Source of the DNA: Cyclobacteriaceae bacterium
GTDB lineage: Bacteria > Bacteroidota > Bacteroidia > Cytophagales > Cyclobacteriaceae
Direction: 5' to 3'
Assembly (NCBI GenBank): GCA_019638355.1
Contig: JAHBTY010000005.1
Span: 434,001 to 498,000 of the forward strand
DNA length: 64,000 nt
Part shown: positions 56,207 to 64,000 of the stretch, piece by piece
Position numbering within the stretch: position 1 is the stretch's first letter
How the letters are laid out: each line of letters opens with the position of its first letter
Notes under the pieces: model-generated
The model's input: the letters and a program-made list of their open reading frames with translations, nothing else
Told to the model about the DNA's origin: nothing
Databases searched by the model: none
Translations under genes and position numbers: made by a program

Positions 56207-57111
56207 GTAAGAAGAAAGCCCTGGGGCGGGGATTAAGTGCGCTGCTGAGCGACACCCCCGAAGATGAAAAACTGGAAGTAGAGGTTCCGCATTCCATTAC
56301 AACAAACAAATCGAATACGGATTCGATCAATGAAATTCCGATGGAGTTTATTGAAACCAACCCATTTCAACCGCGCGAATACTTTGATCAAACGGCACTG
56401 AATGAATTGGCTGAGTCGATAAAAGTGCATGGTATCATTCAACCGATAACTGTGCGCAGGTTAGCGCACAATCAATACCAATTGATTTCAGGTGAACGCA
56501 GGTATCAGGCTTCTAAACTTGCCGGATTAAAACAGATTCCGGCCTATGTGCGCACCGCCAACGACCAACAGATGCTGGAGATGGCTCTGATTGAAAACAT
56601 TCAGCGCGAAAATCTTAACCCGATAGAAATTTCGCTTAGCTATCAACGCTTGCTTACCGAGTGTAATCTGAAACAAGAAGAACTGGGTGAACGTGTAGGG
56701 AAAAACCGTACTACGGTAACCAACTACTTACGGCTTTTAAAACTGCCACCCGATATTCAAATCGCATTACGCGATAACAAAATTTCCATGGGCCACGCAC
56801 GGGCTATCATTAACATAGACGATACGGGAACTCAACTATTCATCTTCAATAAAATTATTTCGGAAGACCTTTCCGTAAGAAAAGTAGAGGAACTGGCGCG
56901 GCAGGTAATGAATGGCGTTAAACCCACCGCAAACGCTCCTACATCAACCACAACTTCGCAACCCAAAGAAATTGTACAGGTACAAGGTCGGTTATCATCG
57001 CACTTTGGCACGAAAGTTAGTGTAAAGAGCGATGGAAAGAAGGGCGAAATCCGGATTCCGTTTCTTTCCGTAGAAGATCTCAACCGAATTTTAGACATTC
57101 TGAAAATCTAA
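56203..57111 (+). CDS. parB: ParB-family chromosome partitioning protein (Spo0J)
   Basis: 302 residues. The CTP-binding ParB/Srx-type domain has [10 protein letters not shown] and [13 protein letters not shown]. The helix-turn-helix domain that binds parS is [27 protein letters not shown]-terminal dimerisation segment ends with [14 protein letters not shown] linker rich in Thr/Ser separates the last two parts. It loads at parS and stimulates ParA. It overlaps the next gene by one base (TAATG). Confidence 0.95.
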   Translation: MSKKKALGRGLSALLSDTPEDEKLEVEVPHSITTNKSNTDSINEIPMEFIETNPFQPREYFDQTALNELAESIKVHGIIQPITVRRLAHNQYQLISGERRYQASKLAGLKQIPAYVRTANDQQMLEMALIENIQRENLNPIEISLSYQRLLTECNLKQEELGERVGKNRTTVTNYLRLLKLPPDIQIALRDNKISMGHARAIINIDDTGTQLFIFNKIISEDLSVRKVEELARQVMNGVKPTANAPTSTTTSQPKEIVQVQGRLSSHFGTKVSVKSDGKKGEIRIPFLSVEDLNRILDILKI

Positions 57112-57701
57112 TGCGTGCATTTGCACTTTGTGGTTTATTCTTTTTAATCGCTACGGTTTCGTTTGCCCAGAAAACTAAAGCCGATACGGTTATTATTAAA
57201 ACCGATACGGCCACACTCAGCAGCCAGCGGGTTGAAAAAATAGAATCCTACGCAAGCCGTTTTGATCCGCGCAAAGCACTGTTGTTCTCAGCCATCATGC
57301 CCGGTGCAGGGCAGCTCTACAATAAAAAGTATTGGAAGATGCCGTTGGTGTATGGTGGGTTTACCATTACCACAGTGGTGGTTGTTTTCTGGGATGACCA
57401 ACATCGAAAATACCGAAACGAACTTTTTGGTGTTTTAAATAGCGGTGGCACGGGGTTAAGCGCAAGCGGACTAAATACCGATCAGCTTCGCAGAGCCATT
57501 GATATTAGCCGCAGGCAGCGAGATTTTTTTATCCTGCTTTCTGGAGTGTGGTACCTATTGCAGATGGTAGATGCCCACGTGGATGCGCACCTTAAGGAGT
57601 TTCAGCTTAATCCCAAGTTGCAGGTAAAGTGGGAACCACACCTTGAAAATACTATGATGCTTGGAAGGCAAGCCGGTTTCAGTTTAACGTTCAGATTTTA
57701 A
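57111..57701 (+). CDS. DUF5683-type exported protein
   Basis: 196 residues. The signal peptide ends near VSFAQ. The segment RFDPRKALLFSAIMPGAGQLYNKKYWKMPLVYGGF is typical of the DUF5683 family of Bacteroidota, followed by a hydrophobic segment (TTVVVVFW) and, after QRDFFILLSGVWYLLQMVDAHVDAHL, a beta-strand end (GFSLTFRF) suggesting an outer-membrane or membrane-associated location. Function unknown. It sits tightly between parB and dapB (1-bp overlap upstream, no gap downstream). Confidence 0.75.
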   Translation: MRAFALCGLFFLIATVSFAQKTKADTVIIKTDTATLSSQRVEKIESYASRFDPRKALLFSAIMPGAGQLYNKKYWKMPLVYGGFTITTVVVVFWDDQHRKYRNELFGVLNSGGTGLSASGLNTDQLRRAIDISRRQRDFFILLSGVWYLLQMVDAHVDAHLKEFQLNPKLQVKWEPHLENTMMLGRQAGFSLTFRF

Positions 57702-58409
57702 ATGAAAATTTTATTAATCGGGTATGGCAAAATGGGTAAAACCATTGAGGGTATTGCACTTCAACGCGGCAATGAAATTGCAGGCCGTATTGATGTTGGA
57801 AACAACCTGCAAGATTTTAATGGCCCGGTTGATGTAGCCATCGAGTTTACGCAACCTGAAGCGGCTGTAAAAAATTTAAAAACGTGTTTCGATAAAGGTA
57901 TTCCGGTAGTATGTGGCACAACCGGTTGGGGCAACCAACAAGCCGAAGTAGAAGCCTATTGTAAAAACAAAGGCGGCACGTTGTTGTATTCTTCTAACTT
58001 TAGTTTGGGTGTAAACATTTTCTTTAAGCTGAATGAATACCTGGCCCGCATCATGCAACATTATCCGCAATACGAGGTAAGCATTGACGAAACACATCAT
58101 ACGCAAAAGAAAGATGCCCCCAGCGGCACTGCTATCAGTCTGGCGAATGGTGTACTCAAAAATATGAAGCGCAAAACCGAATGGAGGTTGGGCAAAACAG
58201 AAAGTTCGGAACAACTTGCTATACATTCATTTCGGGTTGATCCTGCGCCCGGTACCCATGTAGTAAAATATCAATCGGATATTGATGACATTGAGATTAC
58301 CCATACCGCACATTCCCGCGAAGGTTTTGCCCTCGGTGCCGTTGTAGTTGCCGAATGGTTAGCGGGTAAAAAGGGAATTTTTACAATGGATGATTTCCTG
58401 AAGTTGTAA
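57702..58409 (+). CDS. dapB: 4-hydroxy-tetrahydrodipicolinate reductase
   Basis: 235 residues, shorter than the roughly 270 of the E. coli enzyme but typical for Bacteroidota. The NAD(P)H-binding loop is GYGKMGK near the N-terminus. VVCGTTGW and the catalytic segment DETHHTQKKDAPSGTA are present. It acts in the diaminopimelate branch of lysine and peptidoglycan synthesis. Start follows directly on the stop of the DUF5683 gene (TAAATG), with no intergenic space. Confidence 0.94.
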   Translation: MKILLIGYGKMGKTIEGIALQRGNEIAGRIDVGNNLQDFNGPVDVAIEFTQPEAAVKNLKTCFDKGIPVVCGTTGWGNQQAEVEAYCKNKGGTLLYSSNFSLGVNIFFKLNEYLARIMQHYPQYEVSIDETHHTQKKDAPSGTAISLANGVLKNMKRKTEWRLGKTESSEQLAIHSFRVDPAPGTHVVKYQSDIDDIEITHTAHSREGFALGAVVVAEWLAGKKGIFTMDDFLKL

Positions 58410-58461
58410 GCCTTCAACGAAAAATATGTTTTATTTGCCACGATTTTAATTCTGACCTGTT

Positions 58462-59616
58462 ATGAACTGGAAGTTTTGGGCTAAAAAGCCAAAGGAAGAG
58501 AAGAAACCAAAGTCGGCAGTGCGCGAATGGTGGGATGCGATCTTATTTGCCGTTGTAGCTGCTACGCTTATCCGTTGGCTCATTATGGAAGCTTATACCA
58601 TCCCCACCCCGTCAATGGAAAACTCCATGCTGGTGGGCGACTTCCTGTTTGTGAGTAAGTTTCATTACGGAACGCGTACACCGCGCACACCGTTACAGAT
58701 TCCACTTACACATCAGAAAATCTGGTTTACTGAATTACCTTCTTATCTCGATTGGATTCAGCTGCCCTCTTATCGCCTGCCTGGATTTACACATGTAAAA
58801 CGAAATGATGTGGTGGTGTTTAACGTACCGCGTATTGAAGAAAATAACTATGGAAATTATAACAAGAATACATGGGTGGATTACCCGGTAGATCTTAAGA
58901 CCAATTACATAAAACGGTGTGTGGCTGCTGCTGGCGATGTGCTTGAAATCCGTAATCGCCAATTAATTGTAAATGGTACTCCATTCGAAAATCCGGAGGG
59001 TCTTCGATATCAATATCTGATTGAATCAACGGATGATATTAATGTTCGGAACATTGAAAAGTTGGGTTTGGATGGTGATGATTACACCAATCAGGGCCGA
59101 TCTAATCCTGAAAAGCCAAACATGGTTTATTACACCATGTACTTAACTGATGCCCAGAAAGAACTTGCAAAATCGCAGCCTTATATAAAATCGGTTGAGT
59201 TATATGATTCGTTTGAAGCGCCTCGCTTTCCGTTTTCGAAATATACTGCTACCTGGACAGGCAATGATTATGGCCCGCTCACCATTCCTAAAGAAGGTAT
59301 GACCATTGCAATCAATGACTCTACGCTTTCCATTTATGGAACCACTATAGTGGATTATGATCACAACAACGATGCGGAAATCAAAGACGGAAAGCTTACA
59401 ATTGACGGCAAAGAAGTAACAGAATATACCTTCAACCAGAATTATTATTTTATGATGGGCGATAATCGTGATAACTCACTTGACTCGCGTTATTGGGGTT
59501 TTGTACCCGAAGATCACGTGGTGGGTAAAGGATTCTTCATCTGGTTATCGATCGATAAGTATGGATCATTCCTGGATAAGATCCGGTGGAACAGATTCTT
59601 TAAACCGGTGCGATAG
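58462..59616 (+). CDS. lepB: Signal peptidase I
   Basis: 384 residues. One membrane helix lies near 25-43. The catalytic serine is Ser51 (TIPTPSMENSM) and the general-base lysine is Lys151 (NYIKRCVAAAGD). The later MGDNRDNSLDSRYWGFV box is intact. A long insert between the lysine box and this last box makes it larger than the E. coli-like core, as is common in Bacteroidota. It cleaves the signal peptides of exported proteins, such as those of the adhesins and esterases in this window. Confidence 0.95.
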   Translation: MNWKFWAKKPKEEKKPKSAVREWWDAILFAVVAATLIRWLIMEAYTIPTPSMENSMLVGDFLFVSKFHYGTRTPRTPLQIPLTHQKIWFTELPSYLDWIQLPSYRLPGFTHVKRNDVVVFNVPRIEENNYGNYNKNTWVDYPVDLKTNYIKRCVAAAGDVLEIRNRQLIVNGTPFENPEGLRYQYLIESTDDINVRNIEKLGLDGDDYTNQGRSNPEKPNMVYYTMYLTDAQKELAKSQPYIKSVELYDSFEAPRFPFSKYTATWTGNDYGPLTIPKEGMTIAINDSTLSIYGTTIVDYDHNNDAEIKDGKLTIDGKEVTEYTFNQNYYFMMGDNRDNSLDSRYWGFVPEDHVVGKGFFIWLSIDKYGSFLDKIRWNRFFKPVR

Positions 59617-59627
59617 GCTGCTGGTTT

Positions 59628-59693
59628 CTGGTCACTGGCTTCTGGTTTGTTTGGGGCACTACCAGAGACGAGTAACCAGAAACGAGTGACCAG
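59628..59693. repeat. Imperfect inverted repeat between lepB and ung
   Basis: Arm 59628-59647 (CTGGTCACT, then TTCTGGTT) is complementary to arm 59674-59693 (AACCAGAA, then AGTGACCAG), with three unpaired bases in the middle of each arm and a loop that itself repeats parts of the arm (ACCAGAGACGAGT). It lies between convergent genes and touches the ung stop. It may act as a two-way terminator; the internal repetition also resembles an extragenic palindromic element. Confidence 0.55.
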
Positions 59694-60362
59694 TTACCAC
59701 TCAATCTCTTTCAATCCTTTACTCTTCAGGTACTCGTTGGTTTTGCTAAAGTGTTTGTTGCCAAAGAAACCCCTGTCGGCCGAGAAGGGCGAAGGGTGAG
59801 CCGACATGAGCACCAGGTGTTTGTTGCGATCAATTATTTCCCCTTTCTTCTGCGCGTAAGCACCCCATAACAAAAACACTACATTGCTTTTGTTGTCAGA
59901 AATAGCTTTGATTGCTGCATCGGTAAATTGTTCCCAACCTTTGTTTTGATGTGAGCCTGCAGCAGAGGCACGAACTGTTAACGTAGCATTTAACAACAAT
60001 ACGCCCTGCTGAGCCCAGCGTTCAAGATCGCCACTAGCAGGAATCGGCTTGCCAAGGTCGTTCTGAATTTCCTTAAAAATGTTTCGGAGAGACGGAGGAA
60101 ACGTGATTCCATCACGCACCGAAAAACAAAGTCCGTTGGCCTGACCGGGGCCGTGGTAGGGATCCTGCCCGATAATAACCACGCGTACATCTTCAAAATT
60201 CGAGCAATCAAAGGCCCTGAAAATTTCGCGTCCGGGCGGGTAAACAGTTTGCGTTTTATACTCATTACGCACAAAATCAATCAATTGCCGGAAATAATCC
60301 TTCTGAAACTCCTCACCAAGGTGATTTTTCCAGGAAGGAGCAATTTTTACATCATCAGCCAT
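59694..60362 (-). CDS. ung: Uracil-DNA glycosylase, family 1
   Basis: 222 residues. The water-activating loop is GQDPYHGPGQANGLCFSV with Asp67. The leucine-intercalation loop and catalytic His are in SAHPSPFSADRGFFG near 190. LLLNATLTVRASAAGSH is also diagnostic. It removes uracil from DNA as the first step of base excision repair. The gene is divergent from apaG. Confidence 0.96.
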   Translation of the reverse strand: MADDVKIAPSWKNHLGEEFQKDYFRQLIDFVRNEYKTQTVYPPGREIFRAFDCSNFEDVRVVIIGQDPYHGPGQANGLCFSVRDGITFPPSLRNIFKEIQNDLGKPIPASGDLERWAQQGVLLLNATLTVRASAAGSHQNKGWEQFTDAAIKAISDNKSNVVFLLWGAYAQKKGEIIDRNKHLVLMSAHPSPFSADRGFFGNKHFSKTNEYLKSKGLKEIEW

Positions 60363-60399
60363 GAGGGATTAAATTTCGGTTAGCCGCATTAAGTTGCGG

Positions 60400-60429
60400 G
60401 TTGAAAAATAGAAAAAAATGATATTTTTG
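60400..60429 (+). promoter_or_regulatory. Promoter of apaG, predicted start at the first codon
   Basis: TATTTTTG at 60422-60429 matches TAnnTTTG exactly and GTTG (60400-60403) lies 18 nt upstream as a -33 element. The normal start distance puts transcription at about 60434, next to the ATG at 60435, which would give a leaderless mRNA. Confidence 0.55.
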
Positions 60430-60434
60430 ACCGG

Positions 60435-60821
60435 ATGATTACTGAAATAACACAAGGAATAAAGGTTACCGTGGAGACTGAGTATCAACCCTCTTACTCT
60501 AGTCCCAGTCAGTATCACTATGTGTTTACGTATCGTATCACCATCGAAAATCAAAGCGACTTTACGATTCAACTTTTGCGCAGGCATTGGCATATTCATG
60601 ATGCCGGCTTTTCTACCCGCGAAGTAGAAGGCGAAGGTGTGGTGGGTCAACAACCGGTGTTGGAACCCGGACAAAGCCATCAATATGTTTCGGGTTGCAA
60701 TCTGAAATCCGGACTAGGAAAAATGGCAGGCACATACCAGATGGAACGTGTGGTGGATGGTGCACGCTTTCGTGTGGCTATTCCGGAGTTTACCATGATC
60801 GCCCCGATCAGACTTAATTAA
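60435..60821 (+). CDS. apaG: ApaG-domain protein
   Basis: 128 residues, the usual size. The beta-sandwich landmarks are YVFTYRITIENQSDFTIQLLRRHWHIHD, EVEGEGVVGQQPVLEPGQSHQYVSGC and GKMAGTYQM. ApaG is a small fibronectin-III-like protein; its biochemical role is unsettled (it has been linked to Co2+/Mg2+ handling in Enterobacteria). No internal methionine near the N-terminus offers another start. It is followed by a methyltransferase gene 7 nt later. Confidence 0.92.
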   Translation: MITEITQGIKVTVETEYQPSYSSPSQYHYVFTYRITIENQSDFTIQLLRRHWHIHDAGFSTREVEGEGVVGQQPVLEPGQSHQYVSGCNLKSGLGKMAGTYQMERVVDGARFRVAIPEFTMIAPIRLN

Positions 60822-60828
60822 ACTTCTT

Positions 60829-61623
60829 TTGCAGCAATCGCTTTCGCTGAACTTTTTCAAAGCCCGGACTTTCCTCCGGCATTGGCTTGAAGCGGTTGAC
60901 GAACATTCCATTCATTCACCGTTTTTCTTTGACTTCTACGAGAAGGTGATCAAACCTAAAAGTTACCAGGGCCAACCCGAACTGGAAGCAATTCGAGCCA
61001 AGCTGTTGGTTAGTACCATGCAAATTGAAATGGCTGACCTTGGCGCAACATCGCCCCATTTTCAAAGTCATAACCGGGCTTTGTCTAAAATTGCTGCCAC
61101 CAGTACGAGCCCTAAACCTCTGTGCGAGTTGTTGCAACGAATTGTTACTTACATACAAGCTCAAAAGATTGTTGAGTTGGGAACATCAGTCGGTTTAACA
61201 ACACTTTACCTCGCGCACAATCCGCAAAGCAAGGTATTTACCTTTGAAGGCAACAAAGCTTTAGCACAAGTAGCGCTTACACACTTTGAATATTTCAACA
61301 AAAACAACATAACCATTATTACTGGCAACATCGATCAAACCCTGCCCGACTTTATTCAAAATCCGGCTAAAATAGATTTTGCTTTGATGGATGCCAATCA
61401 TCGCTATGCCCCTACTATCCGATACTTTGAATTATTAGCCAGGCGAATTCAGACAAAAGGTATAATTGTGTTGGATGATATTTACTACTCGCCTGAAATG
61501 GCCAAAGCCTGGAGCGAACTTAGAAAACATCCGTTGGTGTATGGTAGCGTTGATTTATTTCGCTGTGGGCTATTATTCTTCGATCCGGCCCTTAACCGCC
61601 AGCATTACGTTTGGTCGATTTAG
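60829..61623 (+). CDS. SAM-dependent O-methyltransferase-like protein
   Basis: 264 residues from a TTG start; no ATG occurs until about residue 64, and the N-terminal LRHWLEAVDEHSIHSPFFFDFYEKV segment is characteristic of a Bacteroidota family and must be included. The SAM-binding motif is IVELGTSVGLTTLYLA, followed by DFALMDANH and GIIVLDDIYYSPEM, which resemble class I O-methyltransferases. The substrate is unknown. TTG starts 7 nt after apaG, so the genes are probably one unit. Confidence 0.7.
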   Translation: MQQSLSLNFFKARTFLRHWLEAVDEHSIHSPFFFDFYEKVIKPKSYQGQPELEAIRAKLLVSTMQIEMADLGATSPHFQSHNRALSKIAATSTSPKPLCELLQRIVTYIQAQKIVELGTSVGLTTLYLAHNPQSKVFTFEGNKALAQVALTHFEYFNKNNITIITGNIDQTLPDFIQNPAKIDFALMDANHRYAPTIRYFELLARRIQTKGIIVLDDIYYSPEMAKAWSELRKHPLVYGSVDLFRCGLLFFDPALNRQHYVWSI

Positions 61624-61680
61624 ATCAACCCAGGTTAATCAATAAAAACTATCTTTACACGTTCAATAAAAAAATTAAGC

Positions 61681-62601
61681 ATGAGCACACCCGTTACACC
61701 CACTCCGGCACCCAGGAAATCGAGCAAGGCAACCATCATTATTGCAATTCTCAGCATTATCGTGTTGGTACAAAGTGTAAAAATCTACCTGGATTATCAG
61801 GAAAAAGTAGAGGTGAAAGCAGAGTTGGCAACTACTGAAGAAGACCTGGCCAGCACTATGCAACGACTTAATGATGTGAGGCTGGAACTCGATCAGAAAA
61901 TTGAAGAGATAGCCAAATTAGGTGGCGACATTACGGAACTTGAAAAAGCAAGAGCCGAAGTAACTGCAGAACTAAAACGGAGCAACAGCCGCAATTCAAA
62001 AGCGATTAAAGAATTGAAAGACCGGCTGGAAGGATATGAACAACTATTGAAAATTAAGGATCAGGAAATTGAAAAATTACAGTCGTTAAACAAAGAATTA
62101 TTCACTGAAAACCGAACACTAAAGACAAAACAAAATGTATTGAACGATTCGCTAAATCGGTTGAACAAAAACAAGGAAGAATTAGCAACCAAAGTAGCGC
62201 TTGCATCACAACTTAAAGCCGAAAACATTGTACTGGTATCGGTAAACGATAAAGGAAAAGAAAAAGAGCCCCCATTTCGCAAACGTCAACTGGATAAGAT
62301 TAAAGTTGAGTTCACTATTGCAGATAATAAAGTGGCACCTATTGAGGGAAAGAAAATATTAATTCGGGTTATCGACCAAAACGGCCAACCGATTTTTGAT
62401 ACAACCAAGGGGTCGGGCACATTTATTCTGAATGGAAAAGAGGAATTTTATACATCAGCCCAGGAAATTTTGTTCGACAATACCGGCCAGAAGCTATCCT
62501 TTACATATGATAAAGGTTCGGAATACACGGCTGGAAACTACCTGGTAGAAATCTATACCGATGGCTACCTGATGGGAACAACGCGGTTTGAGGTACGGTA
62601 A
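61681..62601 (+). CDS. Membrane-anchored coiled-coil protein of unknown function
   Basis: 306 residues. A short cytoplasmic N-terminus rich in Pro/Thr leads to one transmembrane helix at about 17-34 (KATIIIAILSIIVLVQSVKI), then a long coiled coil (about 45-185) full of Glu/Lys/Leu heptads, then a beta-rich C-terminal domain (GKKILIRVIDQNGQPIFDTT, ending YLVEIYTDGYLMGTTRFEV). Similar proteins occur throughout Bacteroidota, but I know no assigned function. The coiled coil faces the periplasm if the positive-inside rule holds. Confidence 0.65.
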   Translation: MSTPVTPTPAPRKSSKATIIIAILSIIVLVQSVKIYLDYQEKVEVKAELATTEEDLASTMQRLNDVRLELDQKIEEIAKLGGDITELEKARAEVTAELKRSNSRNSKAIKELKDRLEGYEQLLKIKDQEIEKLQSLNKELFTENRTLKTKQNVLNDSLNRLNKNKEELATKVALASQLKAENIVLVSVNDKGKEKEPPFRKRQLDKIKVEFTIADNKVAPIEGKKILIRVIDQNGQPIFDTTKGSGTFILNGKEEFYTSAQEILFDNTGQKLSFTYDKGSEYTAGNYLVEIYTDGYLMGTTRFEVR

Positions 62602-62643
62602 AAGGCAACCAACTGTATCTGGGCCACTTCTATCGATAATTAG

Positions 62644-62668
62644 CAGTTAAACCTCAGATTTTTAACTG
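62644..62668 (+). other. Hairpin upstream of rpsF
   Basis: CAGTTAAA (62644-62651) pairs with TTTAACTG (62661-62668) around a 9-nt loop. There is no T-tract, so it is at best a weak terminator of the coiled-coil gene. It lies upstream of the predicted rpsF start site. Confidence 0.35.
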
Positions 62669-62712
62669 GTTAGGTTCAAAGAAAACGGCTCTGGAGCTAA
62701 CTTAAATCTTAT

Positions 62713-62744
62713 TTTGGCCGTTTTGGCCGTTTTACCTACTTTTG
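62713..62744 (+). promoter_or_regulatory. Promoter of the rpsF-rpsR-rplI operon
   Basis: TACTTTTG at 62737-62744 matches TAnnTTTG exactly; TTTG at 62713-62716 lies 20 nt upstream. The upstream box is part of a tandem TTTTGGCCG TTTTGGCCG (62712-62729). Transcription near 62749 gives a leader of about 25 nt, too short for the S6:S18 leader-binding structure found in some bacteria. Confidence 0.65.
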
Positions 62745-62773
62745 CAGTCCATTTTAAAACTAATAGTTAAATC

Positions 62774-63151
62774 ATGAAACACTACGAGACGGTATTCATT
62801 TTAAATCCCGTTTTGTCTGAAGACCAGGCAAAGGATACTGTCGAAAAATTCGTGAAGGTTTTAACCAAAGCCAAAGCTGAGGTGATTAACGTAGAAAAGT
62901 GGGGACTTAAAAAAATGGCTTATGCCATTCAAAATAAGTCAACCGGTTTCTATAACCTGATTGAATTTTCGACTTCTTCTTCCGACCTGATTAACACTTT
63001 GGAAACAGAGTTCAGACGAGACGAATCGGTAATGCGCTTTTTAACGATAGCACTCGACAAGCATGCTGTTGTTTATAACGAACGCAGACGCAAAGGCGAA
63101 TTTAACCGGAATAAGAAACAAACCACAAGAAAGGAGGAAGTTGCAGCATGA
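62774..63151 (+). CDS. rpsF: 30S ribosomal protein S6
   Basis: 125 residues. [23 protein letters not shown] begins the S6 fold; [25 protein letters not shown] is the core. It pairs with S18 on the platform of the small subunit. A strong AAGGAGG near 63130, inside its 3' end, and the 4-bp ATGA overlap with rpsR couple the two proteins. Confidence 0.97.
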   Translation: MKHYETVFILNPVLSEDQAKDTVEKFVKVLTKAKAEVINVEKWGLKKMAYAIQNKSTGFYNLIEFSTSSSDLINTLETEFRRDESVMRFLTIALDKHAVVYNERRRKGEFNRNKKQTTRKEEVAA

Positions 63152-63399
63152 CACTTATGAACGAACCCATTAAGCGCGCAGAGAACAAACCCAAATACTG
63201 CCGCTTTAAGAAAAACGGAATCAAGTACATTGATTATAAAGATCCTGATTTCTTATTGAAGTTTATTAACGAGCAGGGCAAGATTCTTCCACGCAGGTTA
63301 ACCGGAACAAGCTGGAAGTTTCAGAATAAAGTAGCGCAAGCTGTAAAACGCGCACGCCACATTGCTATTCTTCCTTACCTGGCCGATTCATTGAAATAA
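63148..63399 (+). CDS. rpsR: 30S ribosomal protein S18
   Basis: 83 residues. The conserved region is [39 protein letters not shown] followed by [20 protein letters not shown]. The ATG at 63148 overlaps the rpsF stop; Met4 at 63157 is an alternative start. It works with S6. Confidence 0.97.
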   Translation: MTLMNEPIKRAENKPKYCRFKKNGIKYIDYKDPDFLLKFINEQGKILPRRLTGTSWKFQNKVAQAVKRARHIAILPYLADSLK

Positions 63400-63417
63400 T
63401 CTAAACCCTGTAACACC

Positions 63418-63861
63418 ATGGAAATAATATTAAAACAAGATGTAGCAGGACTCGGTTATAAAAACGATACTGTAAAAGTAAAGCCGGGCTACGGTAGAAA
63501 TTACCTGATCCCAACGGGGGCAGCAATTATCGCGAATGATTCGAACAAGCGAATGATCGCGGAGAACATCCGCCAGGCAGCCCACAAGGCCGCTAAGGTT
63601 AAACAAGATGCAGAAGCTTTAGCCGCCAAGATTGGAGAACTTACTATTGAAGTAGGAACAAAGGCTGGTGAATCAGGCAAGATTTTTGGAGCTGTAACTG
63701 CTGTTCAGGTTGCTGAAATTCTAAAAACGAAAGGTTTTGAAGTGGATCGTAAGAAAATACACTTTAAAGAACAACCCAAGCAATTGGGAACTTATCCAGT
63801 TACACTGGATCTTCACAAAGAAGTGAAGCATACGATTAGTGTAAACGTGGTAGCAGAATAA
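63418..63861 (+). CDS. rplI: 50S ribosomal protein L9
   Basis: 147 residues. The N-terminal domain MEIILKQDVAGLGYKNDTVKVKPGYGRNYLIPTG binds 23S rRNA; the long central helix is followed by a C-terminal domain with GKIFGAVTAVQVAEIL. Standard S6-S18-L9 gene order. A terminator follows. Confidence 0.97.
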   Translation: MEIILKQDVAGLGYKNDTVKVKPGYGRNYLIPTGAAIIANDSNKRMIAENIRQAAHKAAKVKQDAEALAAKIGELTIEVGTKAGESGKIFGAVTAVQVAEILKTKGFEVDRKKIHFKEQPKQLGTYPVTLDLHKEVKHTISVNVVAE

Positions 63862-63884
63862 TTAAAGAGTTTAGTTGAGTTATG

Positions 63885-63912
63885 AAACCCTGGCGCAAGT
63901 CAGGGTTTTTTG
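63885..63912 (+). terminator. Rho-independent terminator after rplI
   Basis: AAACCCTG (63885-63892) pairs with CAGGGTTT (63901-63908) around an 8-nt loop, followed directly by TTTTG. It overlaps the 3' end of the minus-strand gene at the window edge, so the same DNA serves as a terminator and as coding sequence. Confidence 0.8.
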
Positions 63913-64000
63913 TTTTCGATGGCAGCCACTAACTCACCATACCAAACGTCACCATACTTACGAATAAGAGGCTCTTTCAAAAACTTATAAAGTGGCACTT
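63900..64000 (-). CDS. C-terminal end of an unidentified protein (cut by window edge)
   Basis: One minus-strand frame is open from the window edge for 32 codons, ends [20 protein letters not shown] and then [12 protein letters not shown], and stops at TGA (63902-63900). The other two minus-strand frames stop within the first few codons. The composition is protein-like, but the fragment is too short to name. Its last codons lie within the rplI terminator hairpin. Confidence 0.55.
   Translation of the reverse strand, partial: VPLYKFLKEPLIRKYGDVWYGELVAAIENKKP

Noticed and set aside
62745..62773. S6:S18 autoregulatory leader RNA before rpsF
   Set aside because: The predicted leader is only about 25 nt and has no bulged stem of the kind described for that motif.
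1..64000. tRNA, rRNA, insertion sequence or prophage genes
   Set aside because: No cloverleaf-like sequence, conserved rRNA block, transposase or integrase motif was recognised in the whole window; the only RNA gene found is the SRP RNA.

Overview
The window looks like a chromosomal segment of a Bacteroidota bacterium, most likely order Cytophagales. The evidence is two PorP/SprF-type outer-membrane proteins next to giant secreted proteins with gliding-motility/T9SS type B C-terminal domains, promoters of the Bacteroidota type (TTTG then TAnnTTTG), few Shine-Dalgarno sites, a THX ribosomal protein, and mostly core genes with no phage, integrase or insertion sequence. No rRNA, tRNA or CRISPR was found.

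Layout. Bases 1-6611 (minus) hold a five-gene run: three exported type B carboxylesterases, a smaller exported esterase and the N-terminal part of a CitMHS citrate-type transporter. A Nudix-fold regulator with a broken catalytic box is divergent from it (6688-7383). Next come a VOC protein, a monomeric sarcosine oxidase/MTOX-like oxidase and a very large PVC-type lipoprotein with HEAT repeats and a heme c site (7399-12277, minus), then a DPP-IV-like peptidase (plus). Bases 14661-22138 (minus) hold a complete trp operon, trpE-G-D-C-F-B-A, followed by a DAHP synthase. It is preceded by an 18-residue Trp-rich leader peptide and mutually exclusive RNA hairpins, a classic attenuator. The leader peptide starts 3 nt after the stop codon of the THX ribosomal protein gene, so THX and the trp operon probably share a transcript.

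Bases 22622-29115 are mixed housekeeping genes: two unrecognised small proteins, a GNAT acetyltransferase, the 4.5S SRP RNA, transaldolase, FtsE, an ECF sigma factor with a probable anti-sigma partner, a TPR protein and a CCA-adding/HD enzyme. Bases 29219-51548 (minus) hold two tandem adhesin + PorP modules. One adhesin has 1239 residues; the other has about 5461 and contains 17 consecutive, closely similar domains of about 104 residues.

Bases 51743-63861 are mostly plus-strand core genes: pyrG-yidC, then parA-parB-DUF5683-dapB-lepB, ung (minus), apaG with a methyltransferase, a coiled-coil membrane protein, and rpsF-rpsR-rplI closed by a terminator. The last 100 bases carry the C-terminal end of an unidentified minus-strand gene.

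The most notable observations are the trp attenuator and its coupling to thx, the 17-unit adhesin array with its duplicated PorP partner, paired direct parS-like half-sites before parAB, and the esterase/transporter operon with its putative Nudix-family repressor.
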